DNA of 64,000 bases. Source: Nereocystis luetkeana (taxonomy: Eukaryota; Sar; Phaeophyceae; Laminariales; Laminariaceae). The notes below the pieces were generated by a model, which saw only the letters and a list, made by a program, of their open reading frames with translations, did not search any database and was not told the origin of the DNA. The position numbers and the translations under genes were made by a program. The stretch covers positions 7,582,157 to 7,646,156 of the forward strand of contig JARUPZ010000023.1 in the NCBI GenBank assembly GCA_031213475.1. Reading direction: 5' to 3'. This document shows positions 14,301 to 26,300 of this stretch, piece after piece. Each line of letters opens with the position of its first letter. The first letter of the stretch is position 1.

Positions 14301-17300
14301 GGTTGCAGTCGTGGTTGCAGCCATCCTGTGTCGTTCTGCCGATGCCTGCTTCTCATCCTTATGCCCTTTCCGCAAGAAAAAACCTCCGCCCCTTCCTCGA
14401 CCCGTCGGAACCATCTGCCGGCTTTCTGTGCTGCCTCGTGCCACCCTTCGAGCTTGATGCCAAACTCCTTGAGGTCCTCCTCAAGGTACCTCATCCAGTT
14501 CCACTTCTGTCCTCCGGAGTAGCCCTTACCCCCGACCATCTCCCCAAACATCACCCTCTTCGGCAGACGCTCCTCTCCCACGCGTGTCACAAAGCCCGCA
14601 AACAATAGCCTACGTCTGCCCACCGTCATCTCAACGCTCTCAGAGTACCAGGTATTAAGTGGACTATGCTCGAGGTTTTCCAAGCATTAGTGCCAAAAAA
14701 AAGGTTTTAAGGCTGGCCCTCGCTATTACGGGGGATCATAGTTAATAGGAACTACGGCATTCATAAAAACTTATATATTTAAGCATTTTTACCAACAATA
14801 TTTTGGTCCTATTAACTATGGTCCCCCGTTATACTATATACTTCCAGGTACGTAGGTGTTCATTGTTGGCTGATCCATACTGTACCAAGAAGGTGAGCGA
14901 GCGAGTGAAATGCCCGACGCACTATTGCTATAAGGCACGAAAGCGACTCGCAAGTGGTGCGTACTCTGTAGGAGCCCTTCCTATATCTTCGTGTTCGGTC
15001 AACGAGCGCAACTATGATTGGCTGGAACGAACAAGCACGCGTCAACCACAGTGCTCCCCTCATGGACAGGATTGCCGATAGGTTGTCGTCAATGGCGCTC
15101 TACCCACGTCAATCGTCACTTATGGAGTTTTGGATCGAATCGAACCGTTGTCGCAGCACCCTCAGGAACAGGCGGAGATTTACGGGGGGAAAATAAAACC
15201 CGACGACGTTTTGTTTTGATGCTGGTGTAGAAATCTCCCTTCCCCACGTGCTGCGCCAATAATTCGGGCCGAGCCAACATCTCCGACGTTCTTTACCTGG
15301 TATTATTATGCGATATTATTCGAAAACGGAGTACCGTGTGTTGTTCTGCTCCACTTGTCGGTTCAGAGAAAGTCCGCCGGAGCAAGCACCTCGCCGTAAT
15401 GGCAGTGCTCATTGGGAAAGGCACGTTGCAGCATGTGATCCGGCCACTGGACACTAATCCTACGGTATACCGGCTCCAAACTACTCAGGTTGGCTTTCAC
15501 CGTTTTATGGCCTAGGGTTCGCCGTTTTGTTGCCTACCGAACTCCGAACGATGCATCCGTCAGACCCCGGGCAACATCAGAACAAACCGAAGCAACAGCA
15601 GCATACGAGTACGTCCGGCGGAGCAACAACAAATTCCTACATCCAAGAGAGCACTACTAGTATTATTGATCGCATCAATAGCGGGGGTCAGAACGTTCCG
15701 TCACCTGCAACAGTGGTGCTCTGTTGGTTGTGTACATGTTGTTGTTGCTCCGCGGGAGTCATGCTTGTTGTTCTCGTTTTTTAGTTCTGATAAAGAAAGT
15801 TGACCGGGTTGACTTACTGTAGTCCGGGTCTCATGGGCATGTCGGTCTGCGGTCTGTGCACGGTGAAACCTAGGCAAAACAAAACGGTCAAAACCAACCT
15901 GAGAACTGAGTACATACGTACGTACGTAGTCTGGAGTCGTACGGTGAGGTTTGTGGCCAGACCATCGTACAGCGGTGCCTTGGTCAATGAGCGCTACCGA
16001 TATAAAAGGATGCCTTCTGCGGCGGATTTGTCCTGCACCGGAAAGTGGCAAGAGAAAGCTCCCGGTACACCGTTTTATGGACAGTACACACTAGACGGAG
16101 CATCGTCGATGTAGCCGACGGAGAGGTCCCAAGTGAGGTACAAAGGGCTGGTTCAAGGAAAAGACCTCAAATCGCGTCAGCCACGAATGAAGGTCGTATG
16201 AAATACCTGGTAGCTATGAATACATGAATATCACACTATTCGGTATCCTACTGACCGCGATGATCAGCGGGAAGAGGTAGCCGTATCCACAGTATTCATT
16301 CGGGTCCACTTATGTATGAGTTTTTTTATTCAGAATTATTGTTTTGTGGGCAACTTTTTTCACCATATTCTTCAGGACAATATTTGCATGTGAATATATC
16401 AGCAGCCGCACAGACCCACAGAGACACGTTTTTTTTGTATATATACTTCGAAGTATATTTTTTTTCATCATCACTTTTACTTTCCAGCCTAACTCGTAGC
16501 GTAGGAGGTTTTACCCTCAGCGATCCTCTGGACAAGCGGTGGTCACAGGTGTCGTCCCTTCTCCCCCCCGGTACGTGCCTTTATTTTCTTGTCGTGCGTA
16601 GGGTCCAGCATTCCCACTGCTCGTCGATCTTCATCGAATCTAGCTAACTCACGCTCTCGCGCTTTCCCCCAATCGTAATTTTATGCAAGAAAAAGTCCCT
16701 ACCAGCATGCACTCGGTGAGACTTAAACCCACAAAATTGATCTTGATATGCATGCGAACCACCTACCAAGCCACCGGGGACGCCGGCTGCAACACGCGTG
16801 GGTAAAACCGGCGGAAAACCGAGGATTTCAGCTTTCCAGCGATACTACTTGTAGCCGTAGGTATACGGTTGAAGGCGAGAGGTGAGATGATAAAAATAGG
16901 TAGTGAAGAGCTATATTAAACGGGGGGGGTGCTTAGACCGGAGAGCACCCCGGATTTTTGCGTGTTAAGCATATATTTGGAAAGCTTGGAGTACGGGCCG
17001 CAGAATTGTGTAGGTTTGGCGCGAGTCCTGATCGTTCGTGAGATACGTGCGTCTAAAGACCGGCACCCTTACTCTCGTTCCCTACCTCTGGCGCATCCGC
17101 AACATCACATTTATTTTCGGCTATAAGTAGAATCATTGGAAAGCTGAAGTCCTCAGCTTTCCGTCGATACTAACTACTGCTCTGTAGCTCTCCTGTTTGC
17201 CGCAGTATACACAAAACTTAGTCCGGATGCTGATAGCTCCGTCGACAAAACGAGGCGAAAAAAATTACCTTAAAAAGAACAATTCCGGAAAGATAAAAAA

Positions 17301-20300
17301 AAAAATGTAAATCCGCTGGGCTTAAATACATCAGTTTCTTTTGGGTGAGGGGCCTAGGGCTGGCGCTAGAGGCAAACCTAAAACGGTGTCCCGACCAACC
17401 ACAGGCTTTCGAAGAGGTCAGTAAATCAATAATGGTGAGGCGCTTCCGTTATAGAAAAAAACCATTGTTTTCATTATTTTCTGAACGAGCCGGTTCCAGG
17501 TACTCCAAGGCACGTCATCAAAACGTTTCGTGCAACTATTTCGAAGAACTGACTGAGTGAGACCAATATAATGTCATAACCAACGCCAAACGTTGAGCCT
17601 ACAACACTGAAACAGCTTCCACCGCATAATGAACGCGTTCTACCACAGAGAGAGATATCGGGGCTGGTCTGGGTATTCGGGCCACTCGTTTGTGGCCCAG
17701 GACGCGTGTTCCAGAGTTGTGGACTGGGTTTAGGTGGCTCTTGGCGTCTCAGATGTTATTTTTCTTCTCGTTTTTGGTATTCACTTTTTTGCTCTTCCGT
17801 GCATCTTCCTCGCCTTCCCCCCCGTTGCGGGCGGCATGGCGATGGCTTTCGCTGACGATTTATCCCTGCCCCTTGAGGCTAGGTCTTCCTTTCATTCTGT
17901 TTCATCTACTTTGCCGGCTTCGTTGCCTTGCTGTTCAGAGGTGTGGGAGTGGGTTTTGAGGAGCTGCATCTTCGACGCATGTTCTAGTTCGTGGAATCGG
18001 GGTTTCCATGAACTTTCCATAATTATGCATATACGGCTCATCAGAGTGGGCTAGTGTTATGGTACTGTTTTGAATGAGGCTGACAACCCGGTAATTACCT
18101 GGGTTCAAGTATTGGGATCGTGTTTGTGGTACTTGGGAGGCGTATCTTAGATGGAAAACCAGGGGTTTTCCCAGCGGGCACGAGCTCGGCTCTCAGTCTC
18201 CCCGTGCACGAAAATAATAAAGCTGCTCTTCTCCTATCTCTTAAGCAAACAACACACGTGAGTACCAACGAGTACTGACGTAATAGGCAAACCTGTTCAG
18301 GGATACAAAGTGTCCCGACCTCTGATCTTGACAGTAACACATTTATTTCCTCTAAAACATGTTCTGAATGACGGGGCTCCTTATTATCCCAAAAATCGTC
18401 GGAACACCAGTCTTGTTTCGAAAAATAAATGGCGTTCTTGTATACGTGGGTCATTGGGTTTTACATCTGGATGCAATTTGATTTTTGCTGGAGTCAGTTT
18501 CCGGGTGAGGGATGGAGCTCCTAGAGTGAGGAGCCTCAGAACAACAAAAAAATGGTGAGCCTCTATCGTAAACCGCCTCAAAGGTCCAAGTGTCTACGAC
18601 GTTTTTTACAGATAGATCCTGAAGTTTTTGCACAGACGTGTTCTGTTCTGTCTTTTGTGGGCCCCTTTCGAAGTGTAAACGAACCTTTTTTTTCCAGCCA
18701 GAAACTTTTGATTCCTCAAGTCTCAAATGTTGGGGGGGGGGGGGGCGGTGTTATAAGGATTACCCTACGCTGGGTAATCGATCGATTTTTTACGCCTATA
18801 GCTCAGCAGATATCACCTTCACATTCGACGTCGTCCAGGTCACGGAATTGAACCTCACTTCGAACGTTTTTTTAACAGGAACGCTTACGCGTGAGCCCCT
18901 CTGAACAAATCTCCCTGGTTCCCCAGGAAATGAAACGAGGCGGGAAGGTCAGCGCACAGACAGTAGGTATACGGTTCCGGCGCCCCGAAGATCCCGCCGT
19001 TCAGAGGGGGAGAAAGTGGTATAAGGATTACCCTGGGCTGGGTAATCGATCGATTTTTTACCGCTATAGCTCAGCAGATAACCCCTTGACAACGGCCGAA
19101 TACCTGGCGGAAAACACCCTTCGTTGACGGGTCGACAGGGCTCACAGAACACGTGTGCGTGCGAAACTGCAGGATATCTCTACAAGAGACGTGGGCTTCC
19201 GACACTTACTTGAACAATTACCGTAGACGGATTCGGCGTGGACACGCTCGCAAGCTGACGTGTCGCATATACTACTACAGTAACTGCTGTACAGCAGTAT
19301 CTACCGTGAAGCTCGCCAAGGTCTGTTTTATTCCATACTAAACGTACATAGACACGGGTTATTGTTTCACCCGGGTTGGTCAGTAGGAAACACTTCCGCT
19401 TTCCTTTGACATCATCAAGGGCACGGCTTGTTTTTCCCCACTTCGAAAGCCGCTTGCCCCAAACATTAGGGCTGGGCCCTGGTCCAGTACTACTGTACTG
19501 GCTGAGGGGGCTGCCAGGGTGCCAGTAAATTGATTATTTACGTATGTCCTACAATAACGCCTCATTAAACAACGGAAATCTATAAAAACTTACTGCGTAA
19601 AGAGCAAAGAGGGTCCGCGGAACAGCTAGAGAGAGGAGGCGGGAAGGCAGGGAGGGAGACCGTGAGAACGATGGACGAAGCCGCCTCAACCACTGATGGC
19701 TTGAGCTGTGTGGGTCCTGACCGTGCACCCGGAGCCGAGCCCTTGGTGAAGTCGAGCCCGGTCACCGCTGCTGCTGCGGCTGCTGGTGCTGGTGTGGAGG
19801 TTCTATCGGCTCCCAATCGAGAAGGGAGTCGGGATCGGCTGAAGCAGCCACAGCGGGAGGCGAAGCACACAAGGCTTAAGGCATGGCGAAGGAGAATCTT
19901 GAGTAGACATAATGTTTGGAACAATATAATAATATACCAGGGTACACGGATATGTACGTGAATATTTACGTTTCTGGGGCTGCGATTTCGCGAACTGTAG
20001 CGATTCGGTATCGCTGTTCAAACATATCTTCGAAGCCGTGTCCCACCATTTTCGGTACTTAGGCTGCGTGCTGCAGTGTGCCGAATTTCCACACACTCCT
20101 GTCCATCATGCGCTTCGCTCGCTTTTTTGTTTTTATTTTTTAATCTATTTCTTGGTCAATCTGCCACCAAATTGCATTTGAAATGGTCCAAAAACGACGT
20201 AGTTTTTAGCTCTAGTGAAGAACGCGCCAAAGCGTGCCTCCGGCAGGGCGCCTCCAGCAGGGCCCTCCGGGGACGCCTCCGGCTGGACCCCCTCACCAGC

Positions 20301-23300
20301 CGGGGGGGGGGGCAGGGGTCGCGGCTTCGCCGCGACCACCGGTGCACTTTTCGGGTCCAGTGTACTGGCATATGACGCAGGCAGTACATACTGCACTGGC
20401 TAGAGCTACCAGGGCCCAACCCTGCCAAATACCATGTCGCCCTGGACCCCCCCAGAATAGTTTGTCTTTGTTCGTTTGTTTGCTTTTATTTTCCGGCGGA
20501 TGGGTTAGGTTTTTACCACCCTTTCACGTTTAAGATAGATAGGTGAAAGTGTTACAATTTTAACCCGTCGCTCCCGGTGCAAGAATCAGAACCGGCTGCT
20601 GCTACTGCTACTACTACTACTACTACTGCTACTACTACTACTGCCACAGGCGCGTGAGCATGCTGACCCTGCCAGACCCCCGAGAGGAGCAGGTGCGGAG
20701 ATTGGGTGTTCATAGGCGCGCACGACCGGATACCGTACAGAGATCCGTCTCCCGATTCGTCCCACAGAGAGGGGTATTCATACATCAATGTTCTGAGGCT
20801 CATACCCTGATTCTTCCACCAGGTACACCGCAGGAGTAGTAGTATAAGAGTACTCGTGGATGGACAGAAAAAAAAACGTTTGCTTCTCGTACTCCATACC
20901 AGGTAGGTCAGTAATTAACACCCTCAAAGCTCACACGAGTTTTTTGGGACTTCTTTCGCTCTTCGTGTTATTCAATTTGGGGAGTTTGCCCAACTCGACG
21001 TGGCATGTTCCTGAAACCGAAGCAAGTCACGCAAACTTGAGTCGTGTCGTCGACTGCTCCACAGGTGAGATCCATCATTCCCGAGAGACAGGGCCACCGG
21101 AGTAGCCGCAGCGCGAGGTCCGACGGCCCCTAGCACAGAGTAGACCATCCGCGGCGCCTAAACAAATTACAAAGCCGTCGCAAATCCAGTTTTTCATCCC
21201 TCTTTGCCTCGCAAACCACGCGAGCACCGACCAGGTCACGACTTCGTCACAAGAACGATAGCCTCTTCGGCGGTGCCGGCAGCGATAATCTGCCGCTGAC
21301 CGCGGCACCCCGGGGAGGACGCGGGCCGTCGCTCGCCTTGTTGGTTGCCCTCTGGTGTTTGTTGACCCTTGTACGTTTTTCGCTTTCTTTTTAAATACGC
21401 TATTCCTCGATAGGACCGAAGGCACATCTTTCACGAAATTCTATTCAAATCAAAAATCCTTTTTTTTCCCCCTATTCGATTATCATGAATGAAAAACGTT
21501 TCTCGTTTATTATTAAGACGGGCCCCCTTATTACCTACCATGGTACCACTCCGATGGTTGACGCACGCTGTGTAAGAAGCGGAAAGGTGCACCTCTAACC
21601 ATTGTTGACTGGGTCGGGGCTACTGCTGTGTCTGTATTTGGAGTTGGATATGCCACATGGTATGTGAGAAAAGAGAATCGACTTCGATACGATATGAACG
21701 ATATCGGCAAACAAAACACATACTCGATACATACGATTTCGATATGTTGATATATATATCGAAGCGTCCGTTCGGGTTCAGCATGAAGAACACGGGCACG
21801 CCAGGAGGTGGAAAGGCAAAACGCGTCGGATGTGATGTATCCAACGTTCGATCTTTCGATATACTGTATCTATATGCAAACAAATCGTTACGATGTGCAA
21901 CACTTCACTATACAAATAAATGGGCGCCACTTTTATTAAGAAAAATAGGCTTAGGCCGGCACAAACGATAATAAAATCTGTTTTAAGAATCGCGGCTCAA
22001 CAGTGGACCCAACACTTAATCCGATCAGGTATACAGTAGAGTCAGTAGATCAAGGTCAGAAAAAAGTAAGACTTTGAGCCTGGACGCCAAGTTGACGTTT
22101 CTCAACACCGGGCGCCGAGTGTATTAAGCGCGTGATCAGCCCTCGCAAATAGAGACAGATCCGCGGGCTCTAAAAGGATCCATGGGTACTACTCCCAGCG
22201 ACCACGGACTGTACGTCAATCGAGTCGGATCCGGGTTGGGGTAAGGGTTAGGGTTGGAGATTGGGCTGGGTCTACGCCCGTACCTTGATCCCACCATGAA
22301 TAGGAAGTAGATCGCAATAACGAACAGCCCGGCTCCCGGAAGCAGAGATGTCAGGAGACATGTCAAGCAAGGCTAAACGTGCGCTGTCACGGGTTTAGCG
22401 CCGGTTGTTTCACACTAAAACCTAATAATTTGGTGTCGGTCATGGCATGCCGAGGCAAAGTTGCTGTCTGTCAAGGGGTGAAAGTGCGGTCTCCTGGCAC
22501 CCTTGCTTGGAAGACCCTACCGGTGCGCAACACCACAACCTGGCGTCCTGGATCCTGGTACTGACGCGTTCTACGATAGAGGTAGCACATTTTCGCTACA
22601 ACGTTTTCTGAATGACGGGGCTCCTTAACCCAAAATCGTCGGAATGCCAACCTTGTTTCGAAAAAAGACGTTCTCGTATACTTGGGCCATGGGATTATTC
22701 ATCGGGATGCGATTTGAGTTTCACAGAAGTCAGGTTTCGGGTAGGGTATGGAGCTCCTGAGGTGAGGAGCCTCAGAAAAAATAGGTGAGCCTCTACAGTA
22801 GAACCCCTCTACTTTCAATTTGCTCTGTGGGTGCGATTTCCTACCCAGCACATAGGGTTTCCCTTTTTTTTGCTGTTTTCTTTCATTACAGAATCATGGG
22901 AGCCTGTGTGTGCTTGTGACTTGCGAATTGTCACCACGGATTTCGTAGATTATAAGTACGGCGTTACGGCTACAAAATGTAACAGGTGCGCCATGCGCAC
23001 GGTCTCTTTCCGATTTCCGCGCAAGGCCCTCCTCCTCCACACACAATAAACCCCCGGAACCAGGCAATACGTGACCAACGAATACCGAATACTATATTAT
23101 GCAGTCCGAGCAGCAACGCCCCAAGTCAAACAGGGAACACACACTAAGGGTTATTCTTATCGGAGAGCTTTTTTTCCAATTTTTCGACATTTGTTTCGCG
23201 CAAATTTTCAATCTTCCATATTTTCCTGGTTTTTTTTTCCAAATATTGGAATGTTAACGAACTTGATATTTTTGGTTCTTCTGGAGAATTTCACGAATAG

Positions 23301-26300
23301 TGACAGGACGCCTCCGTATATTGATGCATATCTCCAATTATTTCCAAACTTAGGAAATTATGGGAAAAACGCTCTCCGCTAAGAATGAACCTAACACGTG
23401 TGCCAGCAAAAATGTAGGCGGTACGTACCGCTGCATCCTATTATACCGCCCATGCCATAAAAAACGCCATAAAAACAGAGGTCGGCGAATGATGTGTACG
23501 TACAGTCAGTAGTACTGTACGTCGACGTGCATCACAATTGTGTTGTCGCCGTTGGTGCCCTGATGATGAGACACTGCACTGAGACAGGCCACGGAACAGG
23601 CGGACTATTAAAAATCCCACTTACCAGGTACGCTTTAGACAAATTGGAGCGGGCAGTCTTATTACCGCCGTAGGTCTAATTTTTTGCCGTCAGGAACGTT
23701 GCCGATCCATCTACTACAGTCAGTATTCCTGTTTTCTCTCCGCGAACCCGCAAAGCAACTTCCTGGTTTTTGATGCATGAAATTACTTTGCGTGCTTTGA
23801 AATCCTCTACTACGGGGGGCCATAGTTAACAGGACCAAATATTGTTAGTAAAAATGGTTAAATATATAGGTTTTTATGTATGCCATAGGTCCTATTGACT
23901 AGGGCCCCCCGTAATAGCTACCAGGTAAGTTGCACTCTGGCGATCCAGGGAACAACCATCATCACGTTTTTCGCTCCTCATCATCTATATCTACGCTACG
24001 GTTATTTACCAGAGCTTTGATATACCTGGTACAATATAATGGTACCTGGTATGTATGTGATAATTCTTGGATACGTATCTTGGTCTGGTTCAGGATGCAA
24101 CACGATAACACGATGGGAGGCAACACGACAAGGCGGTGTCTCTATTCTCTCCCACGGCGTGATGCAGCCAGTCGCAATTTTCTAATAATAAGCCCCCGCC
24201 TTGCGTGAGATGGGAGGGATATGTTTTTAGGATGACAGCTTTTGGGGGGTGGGGGGTGCTACCTATTAATAGTGCCCACGCGTACACTGAAGCCACGACG
24301 GGATCGACAGCCACACTACACGTGTATTTACACGTATTTTTACCTACTTGATACCTGGTATATGTATTTAATACTTCAATGAATGGTTTAGACGTAAAGT
24401 TACTACGAGCAGGAGTATAACTGTTTGCTGTATAGTAAAATGACTCTATGTACGAAGCATTTTCTTTTTTCTTTTTTTAAATCATCACTTTTACTTTCCA
24501 GCCTAACTCGTAGGAGGTTTTACCCTCAGTGATCTTCAGGACAAGCCGTGGTCACATGTGTCGTCCCTTCTCCCCCCCGGTATATACGTACGTGCCTTTA
24601 TTTTTTGTCGCGCATAGGGTTCAGCATTCCCACTGCTCGTCGATTTTCATCGAATGTATGCAGGACTACTGCTTCAGCTGCTGTACGTATTTCACACTTT
24701 TATTAACAGTGCCGAGCAAATGCGTGTAGGAGGAAGATATCAACACGGAACAATAAACAGACGAAATGAATGGCGGAGGCAGTCTTTTGATAAGAGTGGC
24801 TGCCCTATCCGTCAGAGCAGAGAATGTGACACTACGCGCACGACGAGGACTCGAGCGCTACCGCTACTACTACTAACTGTGCGTACTCGCGAAGCTTTGT
24901 GTGTTTCGTGCGCCTACCGTATTATAGCTTTGTTAAATACGCTATACTTCGAACTACTTCGGTATAATATATATATGTACACCAACCTGCACCAAGCGTG
25001 TACTCAAGCCAAATGTAGTCGAGGCGAGGTGTCAAGTCGACAGTTGTTGTTGCCCCAGGTATTCGACTAAACCATATACCGACCGGTATCACGCTACTAC
25101 TATTAATAGGTGATCTGTTTGCGATAAAAAAAGGCTCAAAGATGCCCTTTTGCATCATCATCCTCAGATCATATCGCGTGACGCAGGGTATGTATGCGTA
25201 TACACACAACACGTAATACACCGAAACATTATTCAGATCGACCGCTACTCGTACCGTCTGTGCAACTGCTGTTGTACTCGACGATACCAGGGCAAAAGAG
25301 TTTCAGAACGCGAGGCACGACAATAGATCCGGTTTGTATTGAAGGATGTATCCGTCCTGCTGGCTTGGTTCCGACTACTACGTAGAAGGAAAGTATGCAG
25401 ATCGAAATGATAAATCGACACCTACCTGGTACGTGTTATCGGTCTGTACATCGCCGCCAGTTGCCTATGGCCTTATGATACGTATACTCGTAGGGTTCTA
25501 CTGGTATTGCTGTGCTATTATTAATAGCAGTAGTTGGCCGTAGGTTCTATTAGGTATAGAGCTCTACGAAATTTCCCACAATCCACCAGCCACTCTACAA
25601 TGAACAGACAAATCGGAAAAATGGGAACGAAGCCTAAAATGAGAACCAAGCCGTATCTCCAGAACCATGTGGTGTATCAGAGAACCAAAATGATCCTGCG
25701 AAACCCCTTGGCCAGCCCTGTGAGAGGAGCTCGTCAGAACGGTCATGCTCCCTCTCGTGCCTTCGGGTGGGCGCAAAAAGCGATATACGCTGGCTCTATT
25801 GTGATTTCTCTAGATGCTGGCTACCGCGGCGATGCCGAGGACTTCCAGCCTGAGCGACAGCTCATTCGAAGGCTGCTGTACAGCCCCACAGGACTGTCAA
25901 CTTTTTTTCTTGGAGTTGTACACAATTGGTTTGCTTTCTAAAAAAAAACGTCCGTTCCCATTTTTTGTTTCGTTCCCATTTTTCCGTTTTGTCTGTTAAT
26001 GGAGGACTCGTGGCTCCAGATCTCAAGACTCAATCAAGGCACGAAGGGTTTGGATCCACACGTCTACGCATATGCTACAGAGTAGTAAACACTTCGTGCA
26101 TGAAACCTTCCGTATAAAAAAAAAACGGAAACACATTTCCACAGAGGAAACACACAAGCACATCCACACCACAGACGATGGCACGCGCACCTTGGGTCCC
26201 GTCGGGAGAAACTCGGGTGGAACCTTCCACCGCGAACAGTGATGTGGAGTGGCGGTGCGCATCGATGATGATGCTCGTCATAGAACAGGCGTCCGAGAGC

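Larger units (their letters stand above)
9974..26190 (-). other. GNAT intron 1, 16,217 bp
   Basis: Inferred by joining exons 1 and 2 in phase. It contains family B, H, D, C, E and G repeats, three hairpin MITEs, a LINE tail, an RT-like scrap and several microsatellites, but no other exon that I recognise. Much of what is between the listed repeats is unassigned. Confidence 0.65.

Noticed and set aside
14120-14608. Long proline-rich plus-strand frame
   Set aside because: It is produced by C-runs and lies opposite the LINE relic; low-complexity shadow.
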